From: Salinispora pacifica CNR114
Lineage (GTDB): Bacteria; Actinomycetota; Actinomycetes; Mycobacteriales; Micromonosporaceae
Length of the DNA stretch: 58,218 bases
Assembly: GCF_000514775.1 (NCBI RefSeq)
Contig: NZ_AZWO01000032.1
Span: forward strand, 3,243-61,460
Direction of reading: 5' to 3'
This document shows positions 42,658-51,962 of this stretch, in pieces. The notes under the pieces are model-generated. The model saw nothing but the letters and a program-made list of their open reading frames with translations, was not told where the DNA came from and did not search any database. Position 1 is the first letter of the stretch. Every line of letters begins with the position of its first letter. The position numbers and the translations under genes were made by a program.

Positions 42658-43317
42658 TCAGGGATCGACCTCGACGTCGCTGAACACCTCAGCGTCGATC
42701 TGCTCCGCGAACTCGGCCGCCTCAGCGCTCTGCGCCGCGAGCGCCTCCTTCACCGCCCGAATCGCCACCCCCGGCGAGTAGCCCTTCCGGGCCAGCATGC
42801 CGACCAGTCGCCGAAACACCGCGTCCGGCTCGCCCCGGGTGGCACGCAGCTTCCGCTCCGCCAGGGCACGGGCCGTCTCCGCCTCGGTCTCGTCGTCCAG
42901 CTCGCCGAGCGCGGCCTTCGCCACGTCACCATCGACGCCACGTTGACGCAGCTCGGTGGCGAGAGCACGGCGGGCGAGGCCACGGCCGGCGTGCCGGCTG
43001 GAGACCCAGGCCCGCGCGAAGGCCGCGTCATCGATCATGCCGACATCGTCGTAGCGGTCGAGGACCGCGGTGGCGACCTCCGCCGAGATGCCTCGCCGGG
43101 TCAGCGCCCGGGCCAGCTCGGCCCGGGTACGCGGACGCACGGCGAGCTGCCGCAGGCAGAACTCCCGCGCCAGCTCGGCCTCGTCTGTGGGCGAGGCCGA
43201 GCTGGTCGCGGCATCGGCGTTACGTCGGCCGCGGCGGGGGGCCGCCGGGGCGGCGTCACCCGTGCGCGGTGGGCTGGCGTCCCACCCCCGTCCGGCACGG
43301 GCTCGTCGTGACGTCAC
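42658..43317 (-). CDS. recX: RecA regulator RecX
   Basis: A 219-residue inhibitor of RecA filaments. The three helical-repeat pattern is seen in CLRQLAVRPRTRAELARAL, DDAAFARAWVSSR, GLARRALATELRQRGV and RRLVGMLARKGYSPGVAIRAV. A ~45-residue Arg/Ala-rich N-terminal extension precedes it. The GTG at 43317 lies 10 bp after the recA stop, so recA and recX are cotranscribed. Confidence 0.93.
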   Translation of the reverse strand: MTSRRARAGRGWDASPPRTGDAAPAAPRRGRRNADAATSSASPTDEAELAREFCLRQLAVRPRTRAELARALTRRGISAEVATAVLDRYDDVGMIDDAAFARAWVSSRHAGRGLARRALATELRQRGVDGDVAKAALGELDDETEAETARALAERKLRATRGEPDAVFRRLVGMLARKGYSPGVAIRAVKEALAAQSAEAAEFAEQIDAEVFSDVEVDP

Positions 43318-43327
43318 CGGCCCTTAC

Positions 43328-44374
43328 TCAGAAGTCGACCGGCGGCAACTCCGGACCGCCAGCGGCGTCACCCGCGCCGGCACCGACGCCGAGCTTCTCC
43401 AGGATCTTCTTCTCGATCTCGGCGGCCACGTCCGGGTTCTCCCGAAGGAACTCGCGGGCCTTCTCCTTGCCCTGGCCGAGCTGGTCGCCCTCGTAGGTGT
43501 ACCACGCGCCGGACTTCCGGATGATCGCCTGCTCGACGCCGACGTCGATCAGCGACCCCTCGCGGGAGATCCCCTTGCCGTACATGATGTCGAACTCGGC
43601 CTGCTTGAACGGCGCGGCCACCTTGTTCTTCACGACCTTGACCCGGGTGCGGTTACCGACCACGTCGGTGCCGTCCTTGAGGCTCTCGATGCGGCGCACG
43701 TCGAGCCGGACCGAGGCGTAGAACTTCAACGCCCGCCCACCGGTGGTGGTCTCGGGGCTGCCGAACATGACGCCGATCTTTTCGCGGAGCTGGTTGATGA
43801 AGACCGCCGTCGTGCCGGTGTGACTGAGCACACCGGTCATCTTGCGCAGGGCCTGGCTCATCAGCCGGGCCTGGAGACCCACGTGGCTGTCGCCCATCTC
43901 ACCCTCGATCTCGGCGCGCGGCACCAGCGCGGCCACCGAGTCGATGACGATGATGTCGAGCGCACCGGAGCGGACCAGCATGTCCGCGATCTCCAGGGCC
44001 TGCTCGCCGGTGTCCGGCTGGGAGACCAGCAGGGCGTCGGTGTCGACGCCGAGGGCCCGGGCGTACTCCGGGTCGAGGGCGTGCTCGGCGTCAACGAAGG
44101 CGGCGATGCCGCCGGAGCGCTGGGCGTTGGCCACCGCGTGCAGCGCCACCGTCGTCTTACCGCTGCTCTCCGGGCCGTAGACCTCGATGACCCGCCCCCG
44201 GGGCAAGCCGCCCACGCCGAGGGCCACATCCAACGCGATGGACCCGGTCGGAACCACCGCGGTCTGCACGACCGGGCGCTCCCCCAGTCGCATCACCGAA
44301 CCCTTGCCGAACTGTTTGTCGATCTGAGCGAGAGCAAGGTCGAGTGCCCTCTCCCGATCAGGCACTGCCGCCAT
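43328..44374 (-). CDS. recA: Recombinase RecA
   Basis: A 348-residue recombinase for homologous recombination and SOS induction. It contains LALAQIDKQFGKGSVMRLG, Walker A YGPESSGKTT, VDAEHALDPEYA, the L2-region NQLREKIGVMFGSPETTTGG and a shortened acidic C-terminus. The ATG at 44374 with AGGGG about 8-9 nt upstream is chosen over 44419. An SOS box and a RecA-NDp-like promoter lie upstream. Target of LexA also encoded in this window. Confidence 0.97.
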   Translation of the reverse strand: MAAVPDRERALDLALAQIDKQFGKGSVMRLGERPVVQTAVVPTGSIALDVALGVGGLPRGRVIEVYGPESSGKTTVALHAVANAQRSGGIAAFVDAEHALDPEYARALGVDTDALLVSQPDTGEQALEIADMLVRSGALDIIVIDSVAALVPRAEIEGEMGDSHVGLQARLMSQALRKMTGVLSHTGTTAVFINQLREKIGVMFGSPETTTGGRALKFYASVRLDVRRIESLKDGTDVVGNRTRVKVVKNKVAAPFKQAEFDIMYGKGISREGSLIDVGVEQAIIRKSGAWYTYEGDQLGQGKEKAREFLRENPDVAAEIEKKILEKLGVGAGAGDAAGGPELPPVDF

Positions 44375-44425
44375 CGTCGCTACCCCTGCCTTCGCCGACT
44401 TCGCTGAGCTTCGCGTCACGCGGAC

Positions 44426-44448
44426 ACGCTAGGCGCATGGTCCGACAG
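44426..44448 (-). promoter_or_regulatory. RecA-NDp-like (LexA-independent) promoter of recA
   Basis: On the minus strand CTGTCGGAC, then 8 bp, then TAGCGT. This keeps the TGTCRG core, the 8-bp spacing and the TANNNT of the promoter class described for mycobacterial recA (consensus TTGTCRGTG-N8-TANNNT), with three mismatches in the first block. Transcription would start about 45 nt before the recA ATG. Confidence 0.5.
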
Positions 44449-44503
44449 AACACCAGCGACCATGCCGTGAGCTGTGGACGAGCGCCTCGCTGTGGACAAT
44501 AGC

Positions 44504-44517
44504 CGAACAGGTGTACG
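44504..44517. promoter_or_regulatory. LexA (SOS) box of recA
   Basis: CGAACAGGTGTACG matches the actinobacterial SOS box CGAACRNRYGTTCG at 13 of 14 positions, 130 bp upstream of the recA start. Confidence 0.75.
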
Positions 44518-44555
44518 AGCAGCGGCGCGACCCGCGAACGTAACGAAATGACTAC

Positions 44556-44756
44556 TCAACGGAGCCGCGCGGGCACCCGGTCCGGGTACGCGGCGACCAC
44601 CGCACGCCACACGACGTGGGTCTCCTCCCCCGCCGCGAGCGCCTGCTCGATCGTCCGCTCGCCAAGGGGTGCCAGGACCTGGTCGCTGGCGATGCTGGCC
44701 GCGTAGCCCGGCCCGAACGCCTCCTCCAGCCGCGCCCAAAAGTCGGTCAGCCGCAC
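44556..44756 (-). CDS. DUF3046 protein
   Basis: A 66-residue protein starting with a GTG, reading MRLTDFWARLEEAFGPGYA, then ERTIEQALAAGE and VWRAVVAAYPDRVPARLR. This is the DUF3046 pattern, an actinobacterial family of unknown function commonly next to recA. Its start overlaps the end of the MFS gene by 10 bp. Confidence 0.85.
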   Translation of the reverse strand: MRLTDFWARLEEAFGPGYAASIASDQVLAPLGERTIEQALAAGEETHVVWRAVVAAYPDRVPARLR

Positions 44757-46147
44757 GTGTCACCCTCCCGGTCGGGCACCCCGGCGGGCCCCCGACGTAA
44801 CGCTAACGCCACCAACGGCACCACCACGATCGCCGCCAGCAGGGTGAGCACCGGATAGCCGGCCGCCCGCATGACGAACCCGCTGACCGCGGCCGCGCTG
44901 GCGCCGGCGAGCCCCATGGTCAGGTCAGAGAAGCCCTGCACACTCGGCCGTACCGCCGCCGGCACCGACTCCGACAGCAGGGTGGAGCCGCCCACCATGG
45001 TGCCGGACCAGCCCAGCCCGAGCAGGACCAGACCCACCGAGAGCTGCGGCGTGTGGTGGCCGGCGGTGCCGGCGACGGCGCAGGCGGCGAGCAGCAGCCC
45101 CACCCCGCCGAGGATGACCGCCGGCCGGCCGAGCCGGTCGGCGAGCCAGCCCACCAGCGGGGCCAGCGCGTACATGCCGGCGATGTGCAGGCTCAGCACG
45201 ATCCCGACCACCCGTAGGACGTCCGCGTCGCCGTGCGACTCGCCGAGCCGTACCGGGGTCATCGACATCACCGCCACCATCACCGCGTGCCCCACCGCCA
45301 CCGCCGCGACGCCGAGCCGGGCCGCCGGGCGGTCGCGGACCACCCGCCAGGCCGCGCGCATCCCCGCGCCACGCCGGGCCGCCGGGCGCGGGGGCGTCAT
45401 CGGCTCGGCCACCGGGCTCGGGGGCGGCGTGGGCTCGGCCACCGGGCTCGGGGGCGGCGTGGACTCGGCCACCGGGCTCGGGGGCGGCGTGGGCTCGGCC
45501 GCCGAAAGTCGCCGCGCGGTGCGCAGCGGGTCGGGCCGCAGCAGTGCGAAGAGTACGCCGGCGGCCAGCACGAAGGCGACGGCGCTGAAGGCGAACGGGC
45601 CGGCCAGTGGCGGCAGCCCCCACCCGCCGGTGACCGCGTTGGCGAGCGCCGCGAAGTTCGGCGCGGCCACCGCCCCGATGGTGGTGGCCCAGACGATCAG
45701 GGCGAGCTGCCGGCCCCGACGCGCCGGCTCGGCGAGGTCCACCGCGGCGTAGCGGGCTTGGAGGTTCGCGGCGGTGCCGCCGCCGAACAGCAGATTGCCG
45801 AGGAAGAGCAGCGGCACGATCCGGGTGACCGCGGCGAGCACCACCAGCACCGCGCCGACCGCGCCGACCAGGTAGGCGACGACCAGTCCCGGACGACGCC
45901 CGTGCCCGTTCGTGATCCGGGTGATCGGGATGGCGAGCAGCGCGGCGCCCACCACGGCGGCGCTCTGGGTCAGACCGGCGACCGCGGTGCCAGCGATCCG
46001 GGCGGCGAGCAGCGCCCCGACCGCGACCCCGATGGTGACGCCGATGCCACCGATGATCTGGGTGCCGAACAGCAGGCCCAGGGTGCGCCGTTGGATCGGC
46101 GCCACATCCGACCGGATCCGGGCCGGAGCGGTCAGGTCGGTAGTCAC
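44747..46147 (-). CDS. Major facilitator superfamily transporter
   Basis: A 466-residue permease with 12 predicted helices. The A-like motif lies in GWLADRLGRPAV and ITRITNGHGRRPGLV, with a long cytoplasmic loop between helices 6 and 7. That loop carries a PPPSPVAEPT repeat encoded by 30-bp DNA repeats. The GTG at 46147 with GGGAG 8 nt upstream is chosen over 46180. The substrate is unknown; homologs I can recall are annotated as drug or sugar effluxers, but nothing here decides. Confidence 0.85.
   Translation of the reverse strand: MTTDLTAPARIRSDVAPIQRRTLGLLFGTQIIGGIGVTIGVAVGALLAARIAGTAVAGLTQSAAVVGAALLAIPITRITNGHGRRPGLVVAYLVGAVGAVLVVLAAVTRIVPLLFLGNLLFGGGTAANLQARYAAVDLAEPARRGRQLALIVWATTIGAVAAPNFAALANAVTGGWGLPPLAGPFAFSAVAFVLAAGVLFALLRPDPLRTARRLSAAEPTPPPSPVAESTPPPSPVAEPTPPPSPVAEPMTPPRPAARRGAGMRAAWRVVRDRPAARLGVAAVAVGHAVMVAVMSMTPVRLGESHGDADVLRVVGIVLSLHIAGMYALAPLVGWLADRLGRPAVILGGVGLLLAACAVAGTAGHHTPQLSVGLVLLGLGWSGTMVGGSTLLSESVPAAVRPSVQGFSDLTMGLAGASAAAVSGFVMRAAGYPVLTLLAAIVVVPLVALALRRGPAGVPDREGDTCG
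45401..45500 (-). repeat. 30-bp tandem repeats in the MFS central loop
   Basis: About 3.3 nearly identical 30-bp units begin at 45401, 45431, 45461 and 45491 (partial), with single substitutions. They encode SPVAEPTPPP and are in frame. Confidence 0.85.
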
Positions 46148-46409
46148 AGATGACTCCCGTGGGTAAGGGGTGAGCGGCACACTTATCCTTGCGCATCCCG
46201 CCCAATGGACACCGCCGGACCCGCCGGCAGCCCAACCCGGTAGCCACTTCAGAGCGCGTCGTAGACATCGCTGCGATGGCCCAGGTGAAGCGGGATCGGG
46301 GCGGGCTCACTCATGACCCCCTAGCGCACAACTCGCACAAGTCGTACGGGTCAATCAGTGAGCCCGCCGCTCCGCCGGCCGCGGCGTCGCCGGCACCCCT
46401 CCACCTCGC

Positions 46410-48671
46410 CTACCGCACGCCGCCCGGGTCGGCTGCCTCGAGGGCGGCCTGGGCGTCGGCCGGCGGGAGCCGGTCGGGCGTCTCGTCGGGCGTCTCGTCA
46501 GTCACGGGGGACGCCTCCAGGTCGACCCGGGGCACGAGCCGGTCCAGCCAGCGGGGGAACCACCAGTTGGCGCGGCCGAGCAGCACCATGATCCCCGGCA
46601 CCAGGAACCCACGGACGACCACCGCGTCGAGCAGCACCGCCACGCCGAGCCCCACCCCGAACATCTTGATCAGCGGATTGTCCTGGCCGGCGAAGCTGAT
46701 GAAGACGCTGAACATGATCAACGCCGCCGCGGTGACGACCCGTCCCGCCGAGCCGAGCCCGGTCACCACCGCACGCCGGTTGTCCCGGACCGCGTGCCAC
46801 CGCTCGGCGATCGACGAGACCAGGAAGACCTCGTAGTCCATCGACAGCCCGAACAGGATGGCGAAGAGGATCAGCGGGATGTAACTCTCGATCGGCACCG
46901 GCCCGTCCAGCCCGAGCAGCCCCGTGAGGTGCCCCTCGGCGAAGGCGAAGGTGAGGATGCCGTACGCGGCGCCGACGGAGAGCAGGTTCATCAGCGCGGC
47001 GGTCAGCGGGATCACGAAGGAGCGGAACAGGACGACCAGCAGCAGGAAGCTCAGCGCGATCACCACCGCCAACACCAGCGGCAGCCGCTCCGCCACCTGG
47101 TCGGTGAAGTCGATCTTCGCGGCGGTCTGGCCGCCGACGTGCAGCTGCGTACCGTCGGTGGCCAGCGGCGGCAGGATCTCCTCGCGCAGCTGGGTGACGA
47201 GGTCACCGGTGGCCGGGTCGCTGGGCGCGGTCGTCGGCACCACCTGCCAGAGCGCGCCACTACCGTCGGTGGAGACCCGCGGCCCCTGGACGGACTGCAC
47301 ACCGGGCACGTCCGCCAGGGCGGCGCTGAGGGCGAGAGCCTGCCGCTGGACCGTGGCCAGGTCGGTCTGGGCGGTGTCACCCAGGTCGGCGACGACCAGC
47401 AACGGCCCGTTCACGCCCGGGCCGAACGCCGACTCCAGCAGGTCGTAACTCTGCCGGGTGGGCGTACCGACCGGGTCGTGGCCGCCGTCCTGCTGGCCGA
47501 GCTCCAAGGCCGCCACCGGCGCGATGAAGACCGCCAGCACCATTAGCGAGCCGACCACCGCCAGCCACGGCCGCCGGGCCGTCCGCTCGCCGATCCGGTG
47601 CCACCAGCCCGCCTTCGATGCCTTCTCCGCGCGACGCCGGGGCAGCGCCCCGACGTCGAGCCGCGAGCCGACGACCCCGAGGACGGCCGGCAGCACGCCG
47701 ACCGCGGCCACCACCGACAGCCCGACCGCCACGGCGGCGGTCCAGCCCAGCGAGGTCAGCAGCGGCAGCCCGGCCAGCAGCAGGCCACCCAGGCCGACGG
47801 CGACGGTGGCGCCGGCGAAGAGCACCGCCGCGCCCGCGGTGGCCACCGCGACCCCCAACGCCCGCTCGTGTGATTGCCCCTCCTGCCGGGCCGTGCGGTA
47901 CCGCACGACGATGAAGAGCGCGTAGTCGATACCGACGCCGAGCGAGATCATGCTCGCCACCGTCGTCGCGATGTCCGGGATCGCTCCTACCTGGCTGAGC
48001 AGCCCGATGGCGGCGAGCCCGAGCACCAGCCCGACCAGCGCGGAGAGCAGGGGTAGGGCCATCGCCGCGGCCGCGCCGAGGGCCACCAGCAGGACGACGG
48101 CGGCCACGGCCAGACCGATCAACTCGCTGCGGTGCCCCGGATCCCCGGCCGCAGCCTGGGCGAGCTGCCCCCCGGGGAGCACCTCCAGCCCGGCGTCCAC
48201 GGCCGGGGTGGCGGCGGCCAACACGCGGTCGGCATCCTGCTCGCTGAGGGCGGCGGGTGGCACGTCGAAGTAGACCTGCGCGTACGCGGTGTGCCCGTCG
48301 GCGCTGATCCGCGGCGCGGGCTGGCCGGACTCCTGCGGAAATGGGGGCACCACCTGCGTCACCCCTTCCACATCCCGCACCGCCAGCAGCGAAGCCTCGA
48401 TGGCCGCCCGCCCCTCGGGCGCGGTGACCGAGGACTCCGGGTCGTGGAACACCAGGGTGCCGTTGCCGAGCGCGGAGGCGGGGAACACCGCATTCTGGAT
48501 CTCCTGCGCGCGGCTGCTGTCACTACCCGGGATGGTGATGCCGTCGTCGATGCTCGTGCCCACCATCACCCAGGTGCCGACGACGGCCGCGGCCACCAGG
48601 AGCCAGGCGGTGAGCAGCTGCCAGGGCCGGCGGGCAGCCAGCCGGCCGTACGAGTACAGAGCGGTACGCAA
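46410..48671 (-). CDS. MMPL/RND-family membrane transporter
   Basis: A 753-residue transporter with 12 helices in two halves, each with a large extracytoplasmic domain (~50-180 and ~420-560). Helix 4 region GVGIDYALFIVVRYR and the second-half GLSMDYEVFLVSSI carry the Asp-Tyr pairs of MmpL proton relays. It likely exports lipids or drugs. The start is TTG at 48671 with GGAGG 6 nt upstream. A DUF2993 envelope protein gene lies 51 bp upstream on the same strand, and the two could act together. Confidence 0.9.
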   Translation of the reverse strand: MRTALYSYGRLAARRPWQLLTAWLLVAAAVVGTWVMVGTSIDDGITIPGSDSSRAQEIQNAVFPASALGNGTLVFHDPESSVTAPEGRAAIEASLLAVRDVEGVTQVVPPFPQESGQPAPRISADGHTAYAQVYFDVPPAALSEQDADRVLAAATPAVDAGLEVLPGGQLAQAAAGDPGHRSELIGLAVAAVVLLVALGAAAAMALPLLSALVGLVLGLAAIGLLSQVGAIPDIATTVASMISLGVGIDYALFIVVRYRTARQEGQSHERALGVAVATAGAAVLFAGATVAVGLGGLLLAGLPLLTSLGWTAAVAVGLSVVAAVGVLPAVLGVVGSRLDVGALPRRRAEKASKAGWWHRIGERTARRPWLAVVGSLMVLAVFIAPVAALELGQQDGGHDPVGTPTRQSYDLLESAFGPGVNGPLLVVADLGDTAQTDLATVQRQALALSAALADVPGVQSVQGPRVSTDGSGALWQVVPTTAPSDPATGDLVTQLREEILPPLATDGTQLHVGGQTAAKIDFTDQVAERLPLVLAVVIALSFLLLVVLFRSFVIPLTAALMNLLSVGAAYGILTFAFAEGHLTGLLGLDGPVPIESYIPLILFAILFGLSMDYEVFLVSSIAERWHAVRDNRRAVVTGLGSAGRVVTAAALIMFSVFISFAGQDNPLIKMFGVGLGVAVLLDAVVVRGFLVPGIMVLLGRANWWFPRWLDRLVPRVDLEASPVTDETPDETPDRLPPADAQAALEAADPGGVR

Positions 48672-48722
48672 GGAAACCTCCGAAAGGAGTGGGGTGGGCC
48701 TGGGTCACTGGATCGAGGGGCG

Positions 48723-49511
48723 TCACGCGCGGCAGTCGCCCGCGGCGGTGAGCTCGTTGGTGTCGAGGCTGGCCTGCAGGGTCAGGCCGTCGGGGCCGAC
48801 GGCGACGTGGTCGGGCGTCAGACCGTTCGGGAGGCCCGGCAGGGCGACGCGGCGCGGCTCCAGCTGCCCCGCGAGCGCCGGGTCGCGTACGCCGAGCAGC
48901 GGGGCGACCAGGTCCACTGGCAGCTGCTGCCCGGCCACCTCCACCGTGGCCGGGGTGAGCACCAGTTCCTCGCCGGCCAACGCGAGATCCATGAGTACGC
49001 GGATGTCGCCGCCCAGGACCACGCCCGGCCGGACCACGGCGAGTTGGTCACCGGCGTTCTCGAACCGCTGCTGGCCCGCTTCGGTGCCGGGCAGTTGGTC
49101 GTACGGCAGGGTCACCGTCGCCTCGGCGCCGGCGACGTCAACTGGTTCGTCCGTGAACGGCCGGGCGTGCACGTCGTGCAGGGAGAGCTGGAGGTGGGTC
49201 GACCCGGCCTCGGTGTCGATGAAGCCCTGCACGGTCACGTCGCCCAGGTCCCCGGTGAGTAGTCGCGGAGTGATGAGCGGGCCGGGCAGCGAGGTGGTCA
49301 GCTCGGCGCCGTCGAGGCGACAACCGACCGCCGCGGAGACCCGCCGTTCGACCGCGGCGGCGAGGAACCGATCGGCGCCGTAGGAGAGCACCAGCGCGAC
49401 GACGACCAGCACCAGCGGCAACCGCAACCGGCGGGCCAGCGAGCGGTCGGTACGGCGGGGCCTGGTCCGGCTCGGTCGGCGGGCCTTGGTCGGCAGATCA
49501 GTCCGGCTCAT
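48723..49511 (-). CDS. DUF2993 family envelope protein
   Basis: A 262-residue protein. A basic N-terminus (RRPSRTRPRRTDR) precedes a membrane helix (LPLVLVVVALVLSYGADRFL), leaving a ~200-residue extracytoplasmic domain of the DUF2993/LmeA type (GDLGDVTVQGFIDT, LDTNELTAAGDC). Relatives such as LmeA bind or process envelope lipids in mycobacteria; the role here is inferred from the adjacent MMPL gene. The start at 49511 (MSRTDLP) is chosen over 49529. Confidence 0.8.
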   Translation of the reverse strand: MSRTDLPTKARRPSRTRPRRTDRSLARRLRLPLVLVVVALVLSYGADRFLAAAVERRVSAAVGCRLDGAELTTSLPGPLITPRLLTGDLGDVTVQGFIDTEAGSTHLQLSLHDVHARPFTDEPVDVAGAEATVTLPYDQLPGTEAGQQRFENAGDQLAVVRPGVVLGGDIRVLMDLALAGEELVLTPATVEVAGQQLPVDLVAPLLGVRDPALAGQLEPRRVALPGLPNGLTPDHVAVGPDGLTLQASLDTNELTAAGDCRA

Positions 49512-49697
49512 GCCCCAAGGCAACCGCACCGACCTGCCGATCCCCTCCGGCGTACCTTCCGGTTTGCTGACGATCCGAATCGGGCGAACCGGACCTGGCC
49601 TCCACCCGGGGTGGTCCGTCGGGCCTTCAGCAAACCGTCAGCCGTTCGGCAGCCGATTGGCAGGTTCCCCGGTCCCCGCGCCGGAGATACTGACGCC

Positions 49698-50453
49698 ATG
49701 GCTGGATCGACAGGGCGCTCCGCCCGGCAACCGCGGCCGGGCTCAACCGCCGAGCTGAGCTCGGTCTGGCGGGCCCGCGTGCTGGTGGTGGACGACGAGC
49801 CGGCGCTGGCCGAGCTGCTGCTACGCACGTTACGGGTCGCCGGGTTCGACGCCCGGTCCGCCGGCTCCCGGTCCGAGGCGCTGGCCGTCGCCGGTGAGCT
49901 GGCTCCGGAGTTGGCGATCGTGGACGTGATGCTGCCCGACGGCTCCGGCTTCGACCTGGTCCACGACCTGCGCCGGGGGCTCCCGGAGCTCGCGGTGGTC
50001 TTCCTGACCGCGAAGGACTCGCTGGAGGACCGACTCACCGGGCTGAACCTCGGCGGCGACGACTACATCACCAAGCCGTTCAGCGTGGCGGAGGTGGTCG
50101 CCCGGGTGAACGCGGTGCTGCGCCGCCTCGGTGGGCGGCCCGGTGCGGCCAACCGGCTCGCCGTCGCCGATCTGGAACTCGATGAGGATGCGCACACGGT
50201 CACCCGGGCGGGCACGCCGGTCGAGCTGTCGCCGACCGAGTTCCGGCTGCTGCGGCACCTGCTGGAGAACGCCGGCCGGGTTCTTTCCAAGCAGCAGATC
50301 CTCGCCCAGGTCTGGCAGTACGACTTCCCCGGCGATCCGGGGGTGGTGGAGAAGTTCGTCAGCCAGCTCCGGCGCAAGATCAACATCTCGGACCCGCCGT
50401 TGCTACACACGGTGCGCGGCTTCGGCTACGTCCTGCGGGAACCGCCCGAATGA
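49698..50453 (+). CDS. OmpR-family response regulator
   Basis: A 251-residue response regulator. The receiver domain (~29-140) has VLVVDDEPA, the phosphoacceptor Asp in IVDVMLPDGSG and Lys in LTAKDS. A winged-helix effector (~160-250) has LSPTEFRLLRHLLENAGRVLS and the RKKI/TVRGFGYVL-type end. GATACT at 49685-49690 lies 7 nt before the ATG and there is no well-spaced ribosome site, so it may be leaderless. Overlaps its kinase gene by ATGA. Confidence 0.92.
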   Translation: MAGSTGRSARQPRPGSTAELSSVWRARVLVVDDEPALAELLLRTLRVAGFDARSAGSRSEALAVAGELAPELAIVDVMLPDGSGFDLVHDLRRGLPELAVVFLTAKDSLEDRLTGLNLGGDDYITKPFSVAEVVARVNAVLRRLGGRPGAANRLAVADLELDEDAHTVTRAGTPVELSPTEFRLLRHLLENAGRVLSKQQILAQVWQYDFPGDPGVVEKFVSQLRRKINISDPPLLHTVRGFGYVLREPPE

Positions 50454-51865
50454 GGGGGCCGGCCCTGCGGAGCCTCCGCGGCCGGCTGCTGGTGGGCACG
50501 GTCGCACTGCTGGTGGTCGGGCTGCTCGCCGCCGATGTCACCGCCTACCTGGCGTTGCGGCGATTCCTCGACGAACGGGTCGACAACACCATCGAGCTGG
50601 TCCTCGACCGGGGTTTGGCACGCGCCCGCCTCGCCGGGCCGGCCATGCCCACCGCCGGCATGGAACAGCTCATACCCGCCAACGCCTACCTGGCCCTCTA
50701 CGACGCCGAGGGCGACCTGGTGCTGGCCCGGCTCCCACTACAGCACGGTGACTCACGGCCGCCCGTGGTGCCGCCGGTCAACGAACTGCCGGCGGGCCCG
50801 GTGACCATCGGCGCCGATCCGGAGACGGCGCTGCGGGTGCGCCGCGAGCTGCTACCTCCCGAGCAGGCCCTCCCAGTGGAGATAAACGGGCAGGTCCGTT
50901 CGGTGACCGGGCTGGTCGTCGGGGTGTCCCTGGCGGACAACGCGGCGACGCTGCGCCGGCTGGTCCTGGTCCAGGGGATCGCTGGGCTACTCATCGTCGT
51001 CCTGGGGGTGGCGCTGGCCCGGCTGGTGCTCACCACCGGGCTACGACCGCTGCGCGCCGTGGCGGACACCGCCCGGGAGATCGGCCGCGGCGACCTGCGC
51101 CGACGCGTACCCGTGGGCGACCCGCGCACCGAGATCGGCACCGTCGCCACCGCGCTGAACGAGGCGTTCGACCAACGTGAACGCAGCGAGGCGTTGACCC
51201 GGACCTTCGTCGCCGACGCCTCGCACGAGCTGCGTACCCCATTGAGCGCGGTACACGGCTGGGCTGACCTCTACCTCAACGACGGCATCACCGACTGGGA
51301 CGGCGTGGACGAGGCGATGCGCCGGATCCGCACCGAGAGCACCCGGATGGGGGCCCTCGTCGAGCAGCTACTCACCCTGGCCCGGCTGGACGCGCACCAG
51401 CCGCTGGCGCGCGCCGCGGTCGACCTCGGCCGCGTTTGCGCGGACGTGCTGGACAGCCTCCGGGTCACCGCCGCCCACCATCGACTCACCCTCACCGCCG
51501 ACGAGGAGGTCACCGTCACCGGCGATGCGACCGCACTTCGCCAGGTGGTGCAGAACCTGGTCGGCAACGCGGTTCGGCACACCCCACCCGGCACGGCGGT
51601 CGAGGTTCGCGTCCACCGCGCCGACGCGGACGCCGTTCTCGTCGTGCGCGACGAGGGGCCCGGGCTCGACGCCCCGGGGCTCGCGCACGCCTTCGACCGG
51701 TTCTGGCGCGCCGACCCCGGGCGGGCCGCACCCGGCGGCACCGGGTTGGGCCTGGCCATCGTCCGCGACATCGTCGAAGCGCACGGCGGCACCGTGGCGC
51801 TGGACTCGGCACCCGGGCGGGGGCTAACGGCCACCGTACGACTGCCGGGTTCACCGGAGTTCTGA
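50450..51865 (+). CDS. Sensor histidine kinase
   Basis: A 471-residue membrane kinase partnered with the preceding regulator. Two helices (15-35 and ~180-200) bracket a ~145-residue sensor domain outside. HAMP follows, then the phosphorylated His in ADASHELRTPLSAV, N-box NLVGNAVRHTP, G1 VRDEGPGLD and G2 GGTGLGLAIV. Its ATG overlaps the regulator stop. The signal is unknown; the divergently placed MMPL/DUF2993 genes make an envelope stimulus plausible. Confidence 0.93.
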   Translation: MRGPALRSLRGRLLVGTVALLVVGLLAADVTAYLALRRFLDERVDNTIELVLDRGLARARLAGPAMPTAGMEQLIPANAYLALYDAEGDLVLARLPLQHGDSRPPVVPPVNELPAGPVTIGADPETALRVRRELLPPEQALPVEINGQVRSVTGLVVGVSLADNAATLRRLVLVQGIAGLLIVVLGVALARLVLTTGLRPLRAVADTAREIGRGDLRRRVPVGDPRTEIGTVATALNEAFDQRERSEALTRTFVADASHELRTPLSAVHGWADLYLNDGITDWDGVDEAMRRIRTESTRMGALVEQLLTLARLDAHQPLARAAVDLGRVCADVLDSLRVTAAHHRLTLTADEEVTVTGDATALRQVVQNLVGNAVRHTPPGTAVEVRVHRADADAVLVVRDEGPGLDAPGLAHAFDRFWRADPGRAAPGGTGLGLAIVRDIVEAHGGTVALDSAPGRGLTATVRLPGSPEF

Positions 51866-51962
51866 CTCCGCGGACCGCGTAGGTGCACTCACTTCGGGTA
51901 CGTCTCCGACGCACTTGTCTGGGGTGGGCGTTGAGACGGCGGGTGAGGGGAGCAGGGCGACG

